Shown: piece by piece, positions 21,551 to 32,975 of the stretch | How positions within the stretch are numbered: position 1 is the first letter of the stretch | How the letters are laid out: the number at the start of each line of letters is the position of its first letter | The notes under the pieces: generated by a model | The model's database searches: none | What the model was told of the DNA's origin: nothing | Seen by the model: only the letters and a program-made list of their open reading frames with translations | Assembly: GCA_000934385.1 (NCBI GenBank) | Contig: KN880681.1 | Span: forward strand, 1-35,028 | Direction of reading: 5' to 3' | Source: Cylindrobasidium torrendii FP15055 ss-10 | Taxonomy: Eukaryota > Basidiomycota > Agaricomycetes > Agaricales > Physalacriaceae | DNA: 35,028 nucleotides | Position numbers and translations under genes: made by a program

Positions 21551-23318
21551 TTAATCATCGTTGGGAAAGCCGCCGTCCCATTGTTCTGGCGAGTCCCCCC
21601 AGGCTGACGACTCTTCGCTGCTACTACCGCCCCTTTGCTTCTTGGTTCCTCCCGGTTCAAGGACCTGCGAGGCAAGACGCTTGAAGCTGGGTCGCTCGAA
21701 TCCCGAAAATGAAGCAGCTCTGTCGTTGAATTGGCCAGCGGCTGCAGCGAGTGATGGCGGAGGGGCGCGCTGTATGGTCGGATGGCTGCCACCGGCACGT
21801 TCTCGCCTACCCTTGAGACCAGAGTTAAGGCTGAGCTGGATGGGGGCGGCCTTGGTGCGCGCAAGAACGGCCGCCTCGTAGCTACGAAGGTCGTCTGCAT
21901 CGTGCATCGTCCGGCCATTGCCATATATGTTCTCCGTGGGAGTCTTGACGCTAGGTAGACTGTTCACACGCGCCCGACGATGAGGCGTTGGCAGTGGTTG
22001 ATCCTATTCGGACGTCAGCAACGGGTGTTTTAACGAGACAGTATCGACATGCCATGCCCATAGATGGATGTGCGACAGGTGTGCGCATGTACTCCTTCCA
22101 AAACGTCCGGAGGTCATTGCCCTCGGTGTCATACGACCGGGCGACACCGCTTGAAGTGCTGGGACGCGGGGTGGTAAGATTCTGGTACTGATAATGGGTC
22201 GGCTGGTCGATAAGCGATTCATCGACGCCACTCGGGTGCATCTGGTGAGGCGGTAATTGGCTGAGATGTTCGAAGAAGGGCTGGCCGTCGGCGGCGAGGC
22301 CGGCAATGACGGCGGGGTCGTCCAGGCTCATAAGACCGAATGCACTACTGAATCCAGATCCGTCCTGCGAGCCGACAGATGATGGCTGGGGACCAGAAAA
22401 ATTATCCAAAGGGAGATGTACTTGGCTCGAGGCAGCAGAGGAGCTTGCACTGGAACTGCTACTGGTGTCGCCGTGGTAGCCATAAAAGTCGGAAGGTCCA
22501 TGACCTAGGGATGGGTGCCGACTGAGACCGCTGCCTACGCCTATCATTTCGGATGCGCCGACGCCGCCTGGCTGGTAGACCCAGTTGCTATCCGGAGCCG
22601 AACGCGCCATAGCCTGGATGGCATCACGGTGATGGCGATACTTGACTGCATAGTCGTCCAGATCGGCGGGATATGGACCAGCAGGGAACGAGAAGGGAGC
22701 ACCCCAATCTCTAGGAGGCATCGCGATAGGAGGCGGGAGAGCGGACGATGGGACGGCGCCATTGCGGGATGGGTTGTGGCCAGGGCCAACCGGGGCAGTC
22801 TGGCGGTGGAACTTGATGAATGTGCAACGAATCTTGCGTGCAATGCATTTGGCTGGAAGTAGATTAATACTCCTCGCGGATTAGGACGTGGAGGACGCGC
22901 CACAAGGATTGCACCCATCGCACGGTAGCGAATTCTGGACACACTGGTCGCACGCCTGCTTGCTTGTTGTTGCTCGAGCACTGCTACCTTTCCGTCGACC
23001 GGTGGTTTGTGGAGGAAACTTGTCCTTTTCGTTGGCGTGACATTTATTGATGTGTCGTGAGAGCAGGTCACTGGGAACGATGACGACGTCAGTTTTGAGA
23101 TGGTGCAGTGTGAGCGTACTGACCTGCGCGCGAATTGGTCGCCGCAATGAGTACACTTGTAAGGCCGGTCGCCAGTGTCTAGAGTATTATAAGAGATCAG
23201 CTCCACTCTTGGCACCACCGCGCGATGGAGCAGGCTTACGGGACCGCATATGGCGTGCGACATGTTGTGGGCGAGTAAAGGTTGCTTGACAAACTGGACA
23301 TTTGTGGTCTCCGCCCAT
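21551..23318 (-). CDS. Transcription factor with C2H2 and Zn2Cys6 fingers
   Basis: Exons 23318-23240, 23178-23124, 23070-22901, 22852-22053 and 22003-21551, 518 aa. Two C2H2 fingers open the protein (C7, C10, H23, H27; C35, C38, H51, H56), joined by a Krueppel-type linker HTGDRPYKC. A Zn2Cys6 cluster follows, with Cys at 85, 88, 95, 101, 104 and 111 and spacing C-x2-C-x6-C-x5-C-x2-C-x6-C. Downstream are a Pro/Ser-rich region with a poly-Ser tract, the block NDLRTFWKEYMRTP, and near the C terminus NSLPSVKTPT and DADDLRSYEAAVLAR. It should bind DNA in the nucleus; target genes are unknown. The third intron must use a GC donor to give NPCAKC. The fourth (22004-22052) probably also does, but that junction is less certain. 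Confidence 0.82.
22004..22052 (-). other. Probable GC-AG intron in the transcription factor gene
   Basis: Minus-strand donor ATG|GCATGT, acceptor GAATAG, 49 nt, phase 0. The only GT alternative that keeps frame would give a 31-nt intron, shorter than any other here. The junction is not covered by a conserved motif. Confidence 0.5.
22853..22900 (-). other. GC-AG intron inside the Zn2Cys6 cluster
   Basis: Minus-strand donor TGTG|GCGCGT, acceptor TTCCAG, 48 nt, phase 1. It yields CNPCAKC with canonical Zn2Cys6 spacing. The competing GT donor (GTGGCG, 4 nt earlier) would delete the fourth Cys. Confidence 0.78.
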
Positions 23319-26289
23319 TTTCGATGTTGGGTGAGGGAAAAGAAGGATGATTGGATGGCTTCGGCACTCGGAATATAAGCGGTTCGACGATGACTGCAAG
23401 ACACAAAGCCTCAAGTTCGGTGATGTCATCCTGTCCAGCCGCCCATAATTTGGGCCCGTTACGTCATCTATTTCATTTCAAATCTACCGGGCGTTTTTCC
23501 CACGAGCCTATTTTCGCCACGATCTTTTCCAAATCAGTCAGTCGCTATTGATGCCACTCACTTTCCGACCGGCCCAGATGGTCGAAAAGAAACCTGGCCC
23601 GTCCAGTTGCCCGCTCGTCCATTCCCGAACTATCCCGACGCGTTGAATTTCTCACTCACTGATACCCGACTCTGACGACGTCATCGCTTCACATGCCGAC
23701 CTCGTCCCTGCATGGCTTGACAGAAGTGTTGATCTGGTATTGATCCCCACATCGTTTTTCCCCAGATCTACTTGGGCATCTTCCCCGACCAGCACAATAT
23801 GCGTATATGTTCGAGGAAAAACATGTTGAATTATCCGGATATTGCTTGGGTTTTGTTCGGCCTTCCCTTTTCCGACTCGCACTCGGAAATATACGTCCTT
23901 TCAAAAATCCTTCCATCCCAAACACATCCCCGAAAGCATTTCATCAACTCATCAACACGTTTGAATATCAATCATGTTTAGTGTGGCGTCCGCAGCAGCA
24001 AGAAGCACGCCCGACGCGTCCCGCGGCGATTTCTGCACTTTTGATTCGCACGCGGCCTCATGCATCTTCGTCGTCGTGTCTACACATGCGTGTCTTCACG
24101 TTTGAGGACGTACGGCGCGTTCAGTACACGGCTGACCCCTTCTAGTAAGTGGTCTCTAACGTCGTGTATTTCATTGAATCTAAATGCTAGCGTCCAACAA
24201 GACGCCGACGGTTGACCGAACGAGCTGTCTTCCGAGTCCCGAGTGTCTACTTGTGTGTCGCGGAATGTAGTATCTCTATCCCGCCCCCGACGGGTGCGCT
24301 CTGGGTCCATAAACTTGTTCCATTTCTACCGTCTCTCTCATGTTCTGTGGTCGTTACGCTGTCTCAGCGCTGTCTAGACAGACGACTGTCCAATGAGGTG
24401 AACACCCCTCGCGCTATATTCCAGCTTCCCTAATCTAACTCGCTGATCTAAGGACTGACCAAGAACGCGGCTTGTGTTGTTTAGCCCTTCCCGGAGCCTA
24501 AGAAGCGCTGGAAGTGCTGCGCAGCAAAAACCTCCCCATGGCGACCGCCAATGATCAATATCCGAGACAGCTCGGTGGTTGTCGACGCGACTCGACGGCA
24601 GTCGACGGCGCGCCGCACTCGTCGAAGACGAGACGCCCTGTAGCCTTTCTTTGGGCCTCGCAATTTGGGATTGTGTACTTGTTCTTCGACTCTGTGGGTC
24701 GTCGTTTGCGCAGCTCTCTTCTCTTCTCTGTGCATTCAGCGATAATTGATCCCATTGAAGAAAGAAAGAAACACAGACCCATGACAGCCGCAGAAGTTCG
24801 TACCGCGATAAGTAGATGTTGAAGTGAAGAATGGCGCTCATGAGGACTTCGAATGGCGAGTATCAGGTGAGCGACCTTGAACCAACCTTAAACTTGAGGG
24901 GGCAGAAAGGGAGAACATATCGAAAGATGGATGCTTGAGAGGCTGCCAGTGCGTGCGACCCAGGTGTCTACGAACGCAGCCAATTTGTCGACTCCTCAAT
25001 CTTGAAGCCAAAGGTGTTCGAACGGTATGTCCGACTTTGTCCCTTACATTGTGCTCATCTGGCCATAGTGTTTGCTGCGCAGCATGTTACCACGCTATCC
25101 TGCGTCTGAATCTCCGTTGAGTGCCCTAGTACCATCGCGCACGTACTCAACCGACTTCCAAATGCAGAATAGACGCGACACAGGTGACCCACGTCTCTTT
25201 GCACGAGTCTCCGGAAAGAATCATCTGAATGTAGCCGCAGATATCATCTGAGAGACATTCGAAGAATTTCAGATGTCGGACAGTGTTGAACCCGCGTTCG
25301 CGATAGTTCCGTCCGGTGACTTGGGCACATAGCTTGACGCTGCCATTCCAAGAGGTGTTGAACGCTTCGTGTTCGCAGTTTCTGATGATACCCACCCGAG
25401 CATCCAGCGAGGTCGAGTGCATTCTATGAGGGCTCGAGTATCTCTGCACAAGGCTTGACCCATGCGATGGTGACTGAAGTACCACTTCAATTGCAACACA
25501 GGAGCCCGGGGACATCTGGCATACTCTCAAAGATGCCTCAGGTCAGCTTCACCGCAAACTGACTGTAAGTTTACCTGTTCGCGTTGAAACCCGTGCACAG
25601 ACTAGACCTGACAGGCTGAGAGTGCACTCAAGCCGTGATAGTCGTTACGCGTATGCTTGCCCGGAACACACTGACCCGCACAGAGTTAGTGACTTATACT
25701 TGGGCTACGTGTGCTGCGGCCCATCTCCCCCGTATTTTTCCCGTACTCGGCGCGCGTTTGGCAGATCGCTGGAGAGATCGGCACTCAGTACTCGAGGTCG
25801 GGAAGGCCCGAATCATTGTTCTCTTTTTGGCAGCAATTTTTTTTAAGTTGAGCACTTCTTGATTACCGTCGCTTAAGCGCCAATATGAGACGAGTATACA
25901 TGCATGTTGCCGGTAGACTAACTCATTCGCACACGCTTACAAGGTGATTTTCGCATGCCGGTGCGATGGTCCAACGCCAATTTGGAAAGCGACGGTCTCG
26001 GAAACAAGAATGCGGCAAAATATTCCAATCAACTGATAGCGTGAACAGCATTACTGAAATTCGTCAAAAGATCTCCAGAAAAATTTACAGTTCTGGGCAG
26101 TGAAATGAGATTGTTAGGTGAATGTGTTTGTTCATTTGCAGCGTTCAAGTCTATAGTAAGTAGTAAGGGTAAGGTTGGCTAGACTCAAAAGCAAGATGAT
26201 ACACTGCACGAGTCGATTTCACGCCTCGATTTCATATATACACCGCCCCGACAAGGGATACCCGTCTTGGGCGTCGGATCCCTACTAAC
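23319..26289. other. Long intergenic stretch, about 3 kb
   Basis: Holds the 5' flank of the transcription factor gene and a weak mitochondrial-type candidate (24060, listed separately). A 155-residue minus frame (24374-24841) and a 127-residue minus frame (25147-25530) have no recognisable motif and opposing frames of similar length. No repeat, tRNA or transposase was recognised. Confidence 0.45.
24060..24262 (+). CDS. Possible small mitochondrial-type protein, weak
   Basis: An exon from ATG 24060 encodes MHLRRRVYTCVSSRLRTYGA and continues FSTRLTPS, a basic, Ser/Thr-rich and acid-free stretch like a mitochondrial presequence. A good donor GTAAGT follows at 24147, with a candidate acceptor GCTAG before 24192, which keeps the frame into STSNKTPTVDRTS. 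The remainder is short and may continue through another intron. The end given is the first in-frame stop region and is approximate. No family is recognised. Confidence 0.22.
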
Positions 26290-27107
26290 TCAGAGCTCAT
26301 CCATGTATGGCCTGCAGCGCTCCCACAGCCTCATCCAACATCCGTCGTTCCATCCGCGGACCCTCGACCATCCATCGTGAGGGGCCATTCGCTCAATCCA
26401 GATGAGAACGGAGCAGAGCGCGAAGTCTGCGTACGAGACCTCACGCCCCATGGTAACGATTCCGTCCCCGTCGCCCACATTCTTTGCAAGAATCCCAGCG
26501 AGGAAATCGAATTGCTCTTTGACTGCCGCCCATGCGGCCTCGCGCTGTGGGCCAGGCGGAAGCCCTCCAGTACCCTGGAAATGCGACTGGCTGCGCTGGG
26601 GTAGGCGTTGGTGGCTGAGTGGAACCATGATAGGGAGAAGTGGACGGGCGAAAACTTCTTGAATGTAATGTACCCACAACGACTGGAGGGCGCGCGTGCC
26701 AGATGGATACACTGGACGCGCTGGATAGCATGATTCAAGATACTCGGCGATTGTGCTTGGGTTCGAGAGTATCGTGGGCGTCACCCCTCTCGTCGGGTCG
26801 ACAATAGCGGGGAGAGTGTAGACAGGTCGACCGTCAGTGCGAATAGAACTCGGTGGCGCGTTGATGGACCGTAGGGTGTTTTCAACGTCAGCCAGATCGA
26901 CCCAGACGGTGCGGTACCTCAAGCGCTTATAGTTGAGGATGAACCTGAGTCGGAGTCAGCGCTGAGAGTGGCGGAGCAGATTTGTACACCTCACCTCACT
27001 CGCCAGATATTTGGAGCCCACGGTTGAGGCACTGAACTGCCTCCTGCGGCGTCGTATAGAAGGATAGTCGGGGGTGCATTGATAACTCGAGCTTGGTGGT
27101 GGGACAT
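26290..27107 (-). CDS. Glutathione transferase, etherase/GSTFuA-like
   Basis: Two exons, 27107-26995 and 26944-26290, 255 aa. The N-terminal thioredoxin-fold part begins ILLYDAAGGSSVPQPWAPNI and continues RFILNYKRLRYRTVWVDLAD; the block VYTLPAIVDP, then ILSNPSTIAEYLESCYP, corresponds to the cis-Pro and Ser glutathione-binding motifs. The C-terminal helical part includes EVSYADFALCSVLIWIERM, with the Asp of the usual N-capping box. This arrangement matches the basidiomycete etherase-like and FuA GST families linked to detoxification of wood- or lignin-derived compounds; the substrate here is unknown. The 50-nt intron splits an Arg codon (phase 2). ATG 27107 is chosen because it lies just ahead of the first strand; an upstream in-frame ATG (27182) is less suitable. 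Confidence 0.83.
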
Positions 27108-28887
27108 ACTTGGCGATTGAGTGATTGCCCAATCTGAGCAGAGGTTTATAAAGATGCAGAACCTTTCCCGATAGTCCCGCAAGGAGTTCGCCTATGAGTC
27201 CGGAAATGTCAACTCCAGAGGATATTGGTTTTACTTCATGAATAGTCATTGAAAGAGCGTGGATCAGCGCCTACAACTACTACGCCGCACGGTCTACGTC
27301 GAGCATACCAGTGTAAGAAGCAGCAAAATGCGCAGGCCACGATGAAAAGACTTTGACGTCTAAAAGCAACTTCGAACGCAAGGAATAAGGCTCAGGGCCT
27401 ATGGTCAGAGCGGAGATGCAAGTCTAGTGGTCACATGACTACAACAACTGGCGCTTCAGGATTCAAAAGACTGGCCGCAGCGGCACGAATGAGGGAAGCC
27501 ATATATGGAAACTGCAGCGGATATCAATAAGAGTCGGACACGGTATGAGCCATTGCACATCATTTGCGTCGATTAGCTACAGCACTGCCTAGAAGGGGAT
27601 TGTAGCGCTCGTTCCCGCTGACCCCGAGCCTATCTCGATTGCCACGCCCACAGAAAGCTGGTTTTCAAAGTCAAGTAATTATCTTGCCCTCGAAGTACGA
27701 TGCGAGAGACAATAGCAAGTGCCTCGGGGCGATGCACTATTCGTGATCTTGAGGATGTTCTTATACGAAATTGGGTAGATGCTCAGCAAAGTACATGTCG
27801 TTTCCAAGCCAGTTACAATGGGGTTCAGGCGTTACTTCGTGTATCACTATTACAGATGATAGCTAGACACGGTCTTGACAGACGACTCTGCATTTGACTT
27901 TCGGTGTTTCAACAGCAGAAAAACCCGACGTTACATACCAATCGCTCCTTGTAACGAACAGTCGCGTCGATTCCATACGTCTTTGATTCAGGACAATCTC
28001 AGGCTTGAGGGCAAATTCTCGGGGGTTGAAACTTGTATCGCGAGGTAAAGGCTCGAGGAATGCGTGCAATGATCCCACTGTGCGACTTTGAATCCACTTC
28101 GCGGTTGGTCTCGAGAGGGTTCTGGCTACAAATAATTATAATTCCGTCGGATTGGCCACGGTGTGTGTTTCCGAAACGTCAATACGGTTCAAATTCTGGG
28201 ATGTTTGCGTCCAAGAAAAGAATATGTTTCTATCGTAATCATGGATGATAGTGGCAATGGTGTGAGATATAACTGCTAACATCGATTTGAAAGAGAGTAA
28301 CAGTCTCGTGGGTTCACCGTTCAGCTACGAGTACCCCGCGACCTGCGCTGTCAATCTAGTTTGTATACAGACTGATGTCTATGCAACCTCCAAACTCATC
28401 GAAAATCGTTACTTGGTATCTGCTTAACACCTTCAGAATAGATCTGAATACGAAGGGAAAGGAGCACAGTGAAGGGCACATATTTACACCAGAGAGATGA
28501 GTTCATAGTAGCATCGTACAACGAGGCTGCCAACCTTGTGTCTTTATTCTCTACTGGCATCGTCCCTCAATTTGATAGATTCGACAGAGTCACCAACGTA
28601 AAGTAGGGTCAGACCCCCGGAGACTGAAAAATCAAATGGATGGTTGAAACCCAATGTTACTCTATGTGTCGAAGAACCCTAGTAGAATGGCCTAACGGAG
28701 ATTTGGCCACACATGGAAGGTTCGGACCGGGGATTGCGAGCCCAGTGATCGCTTACATCACTTTCTCTTTTCGAACACACCATCACTGCTGAACGCGTCT
28801 CACCGCTTCCGCGTCGACTCTTCGCGCCTGTCGCGCCTTGGAAATAGTCACTTCACGCGACGTTACGCGTCAGTGACGTAGGACACG
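27108..28887. other. Long intergenic stretch, nothing supported
   Basis: About 1.8 kb between divergent genes. Frames of 60-75 residues only, without motifs. The segment 28785-28887, C/T-rich then GC-rich, is the probable Nup85 promoter and leader. Confidence 0.5.
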
Positions 28888-31515
28888 ATGCAGAAGGACA
28901 TACAACTCCATCCACCGCTGGTGTTGGCCGGGCGCAGTGAGCAGTTGGCGAACGACGAGGAGGCCATCGCGTCTGCGGCGAACCCAAGGGATAATTCACT
29001 CGCAGTTTACCTAGGCCCTATGGTGTGTGGGCAGCGCAGCATCATCTTTCATTCACTGATCATGAATACAGACAGGCGTGAACCCATCCACTTCTGCACA
29101 CGAGGGTGACAAGCTGCCGATGTACTTTGTTAGCACGGATTTAATTCCAGCAAATGAAAGGCGTGAAGTGACTACCTTCTTCTTCTTGCAAACCCCCAAA
29201 TAACTTCCATTTAGTTCGTCACCGAATCCCTCATCATCTTCCAAGCGTTGCATCAAATGGTGGCAGAGAGCATTCTTAGCCATACATCATGGTACGTACC
29301 CATCTACATGACAAAAGGTACCCTAACTCTGCTCGAATCAGGATACGCAACAACGACACCTTCGCTAAGATTCGCAAATTGGCCATTGATTATGTTAACT
29401 ACGCCGAGCTCTACACCAATCAATCGAGTGTTCGTGACTGTTCCTTTCTTCTGTGAAAGTGACAGCTCATATGGTGCATGCAGCAACTCAGCACGGTGAC
29501 TATTAGACCAGAAAAGCCTCAAAAGCCTCCTGTCCATTACGCTAGCTTGAATTCTTGCTTTGCTCTATTCGTCATTCGGTTTTTACCCGAGCCGGACTAT
29601 GAAGATGCGCCGACTGGGGAGGACCTCATGGAGTGGCTCAATATCCATTTCACCGAGCCAAGAACAGAGGATGGCGACCGCCTCTCCGAACTTGAGGCAC
29701 CATGGGAAGACACAGAGTTTTGGCCCTATCTTACTAGGTATCATTCTTTCACCTGCCTGCATGTCCATCTCTAAACCGCTTTATAGGACTATTATTCGTG
29801 GGCTCACAAAGGCGTCCCTATTCTTTTTGAAGAGTCTTCTCCAACACACTTCAGAGCATCTTCGCGACCTTACGCGCGCACTCATGTCCCTCGTAGACCA
29901 CCAGCCGCGACTATCTAATTCTGCATCCGTACCCCAATATCTGACATCCATGAAGCGAATGAGGGAGAAAGCGGGGGCACTACGTTCAGAAATGGACCGC
30001 GTCCCGTATGACCAGCGTGAAGACGCCACAGATAACTGGTGGGACCGGCTTAATGATATCGTCGGAATACTGGAGGGACGTCCGGAGGTCCTCCTCCGTG
30101 TATGTGAAGAGTTAGACGGCGACTGGAAGGAAGCATGTGCGGCATGGGGTGTCTTTGTAGAGCCAAACCTCAAACGGGAGGGTCTTCGGTCTGTCCTCGA
30201 AACGCAATATTGACTCTGACGCTTATACTTACGTCCTTCAGAGAGGTGGCCGAGGATATCCTGCGTGATATGCCTGCCGATTCTACACTGCTCGAAGATA
30301 TGGTTCATTCAGCACTCTTCCTCCAGGAGCCAGACGACATCCTTCGATATGCCGCAGAACTGGACCCTTGGCTTGCTGCACATCTTGCAGACCTGATGGA
30401 GGCTGCGGATTTGCTGTCGAAAGAAGTGAATACAGAGTGAGTGTGATCCTGATTGCCCTGGATGTCGCTGACGAATAATGTAGATCTGAGCTCACCAAAC
30501 GCGACTACTACGTCCTAGCATACGCGGAATATCTTCACAGTGACAGCAACCTATGGCAGACAACAGTCGGCTACCTGTATTCTTGTGGCGAAATTGGAAA
30601 AATGCGAGGCGACGAAATTCTCATGCGCATCCCTCTTCGTTTAGACGAGCAAAAGGATATGCCTGTGGGACAAGCGGCTGAGGGAAGCACTCTTCAAAAG
30701 ATTAATCAAACGTGTTTCGACTATCAGCGAGAAAACGTTCGCCGCACGGTGTGCAGGGTAAGGCTTCATTGTGTTTTGAGATCTTGCCCTAATGTACGAC
30801 CCAGATAGCCTCGCGGACGCTTATGGAAGAGCGTGCGTACGACAAGGCTGTCTATTTCGCTCTTTCATCAGAAGATTGGCCTGCACTAGGACGCATCGCT
30901 GACCACGTCCTTGATGAATTCCTAAGCGAAGGTATATGTCCAGATACTTGTGAAATTCGGTCAAATATCTGACTTGTCTTTCATAAAGGCCCGATAGTTC
31001 TTGAGCGAAGCGCAGGGGACATGGTCGCGGCAATATCTAGCCTTGGCTCATACGACGGCGAAGAAATATTCAAACAGCGACTTTTTTTCTTAGTGCGCTA
31101 TGCTGAGTTCCATGCGCTCCTACGCGAGAAAGAGCAGCGTGCAGCAGCGTTAGACCTCGTGGAGTTGCTACGTTCCACAACGCCTAAGGCGTGGTGGGCT
31201 GTTCTTCTCTGTGATGCTGTGCCCTTGCTGCAGAGTGGTAAGTGGCGACCCACTACTGCTTTATCCTTGTTCTTTCAAGTTGAGGATGCTGACAACACTT
31301 CTCACTCAGGTCCAATACTTCTCTTCCCGCGCGAGGATGCGACGGTGCTTCTTCGCATGTTGGACGAAATTACAACACGCGCGCACCAAGGCTTTGGAGA
31401 GGACTACTTGCTTGTGCTTATGCGCAAGATCAAGGGTACTGACGAGCGAAGTGCGTTAGAGCATTTGATGTCGGTGCGGCTGGCGCTGGCGCGGTATTTC
31501 GCGCGATGTCCATAG
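28888..31515 (+). CDS. NUP85: Nucleoporin Nup85, Nup84/Nup107-160 complex subunit
   Basis: Scaffold protein of the nuclear-pore Y complex, mostly alpha-helical. Eleven exons: 28888-29022, 29072-29167, 29215-29291, 29342-29429, 29484-29737, 29787-30188, 30242-30436, 30484-30757, 30805-30931, 30989-31237 and 31310-31515, 700 aa; all junctions keep frame. Family blocks include LMEWLNIHFTEP, FWPYLTRTIIRGLTKASLFF, DNWWDRLNDIVGILEGRPEV, DWKEACAAWGVFVEP, YYVLAYAEYLHSD and the C-terminal FFLVRYAEFHALLREKEQ. Ten introns of 47-72 nt have varied donors (GTGTGT, GTGACT, GTACGT, GTTCGT, GTATCA, GTCTGT, GTGAGT, GTAAGG, GTATAT, GTAAGT), all GT-AG. The stretch around residues 133-160 (start of exon 5) is the least conserved and could hide a small model error. 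Confidence 0.9.
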
Positions 31516-32975
31516 GTAATCGTTAGTCTTGTGGAATCGATCGCTCGTGGTTCATTGTAGGACTACATAGGGCTATGTAAATGTGAACACGACGTCTATG
31601 AAATCTTCCACGAAGGATGACAACAAAGACCGTTCTGATTTGGTTCTGATCATAAATAACATGTTGATTTTTCAGACTTGAGCCATTCGTGTGGATTCGA
31701 GTGCAGATGGGATGACGGCGGGCCACTTGAGAACGGCTTCGAATGTGTTCTGCAGAGTGCACGGGGGAGCAGGGTACGCAACGCGTTGTTGCGGCGCGAA
31801 CTCAGAGCGCCATCCGAGTGTATCGATTAATAGGCGTCGTGCTAATTGGTCATCTTTCAGGGTATAGATCCCATTTGGCATTCAGAGCGTGGCTTTGCTT
31901 CTCCCGTGAACGTTCGAGAATGGGACCGTACCCTCGGCTCGAGCTCTCCTCCTACCGGTGATATAGCCTCTCAATTGTTTTCAGTGACCCTCCGGCTAGA
32001 AATTCGGTGGCATTATATGTATGGGGGCCATAGTCCAGTGTTGCGAGATCTTTTAAAGCATTGTCAGTATGGTATATAAACCGTACTGTCGTACCAGGTA
32101 GGACAGTGCAGAGCACCAGTTAACCCTTTTCTTCGACTTTTTCTACACAACGATTTTATGTGTTTTTATCTTCTCGTGGATGATGTCTTTACGTGTGGTC
32201 ACGGGAGGCCGACGCGTCGCCAACGGGTGGGTGCTGTCTTTCCATGTTCTGCGGTGCTCATTGTGGAGCTATGTGGCTTAGGTGGATTGCAACGAGACAA
32301 ACTGTCGCCTTAGTTCGTCGCATCTCCCAACACCGCACAATTGTCTGGCGAATTGTCACGAAGGGTGAGCGTTGATTCTTTGTTCTGACTGTTGATGTCG
32401 AAAGCTGAACATGTTATGTAGCCTGATGAACGAGCAGACTGTGACTCTCAATGCTGCCAATCGACCGTGTGACGGATGCATACAGCGGACGAAGTAGTCC
32501 ATTGCAGGTCCATTGCTTAATTTCGGCGAGCAGAACGCACTTTCAACTTCCATTCAAGACTTCGACACTACTTTGGATATGTACTTATACTTCATGGGGG
32601 ACTGATGGGCTGGCTCCATCTGAGGTTGTAATAACGGCGGTATTTAAATTTGCGGCATTTGATATTGGGGTTCGAGAGGTTTGTATCTTTTTGCTTCTAT
32701 GCAAACTTCGAATACATGGGTGCTGGTTATTTGAAGTGCGTTCGTTAACACTCAAGCTCTTGGGGTGCGATCGGGGGGAACTTTGTGGTCTGCGGGCCTT
32801 TGCAATCGCTTCACAGGTGAAGTAGTAGATCTTTGCGGACTAGTCTAGACCCTCATTTAGTGAGAAGGCATGTACTAAGGCCTCTATTCAAACGCACACT
32901 GGACAGCTGCACACACACCGACATCTAGACATCTGAGGTTCAGAAGTTCATGTGGGAGACAAGTATGTATGTAGT
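31516..32975. other. Intergenic, about 1.5 kb
   Basis: Between convergent genes. A 69-residue minus frame (31672-31881) and a plus frame near 32450-32600 look slightly protein-like but cannot be extended into a gene. Possible decayed coding sequence. Confidence 0.4.

Noticed and set aside
24374..24841. 155-residue minus-strand open frame with an opposing plus-strand frame
   Set aside because: No motif, low-complexity basic composition and both strands open over the same stretch; most likely chance in GC-rich DNA.
25147..25530. 127-residue minus-strand open frame
   Set aside because: No recognisable domain, no splice partners and no promoter-like signal; cannot be separated from a chance frame.
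28680..28740. GGTTCGGACC-like segment resembling a tRNA T-arm
   Set aside because: The flanking sequence does not form the other arms of a tRNA.
31672..31881. 69-residue minus-strand frame with a protein-like composition
   Set aside because: A stop codon lies directly before its ATG, and no upstream or downstream exon could be joined.
32420..32610. Plus-strand stretch reading RPCDGCIQRTK, resembling half a Zn2Cys6 finger, after an intron-like GTGAGC...TGTAG
   Set aside because: An in-frame stop follows at once, no further Cys ligands appear and no upstream exon keeps the frame. At best a decayed fragment.
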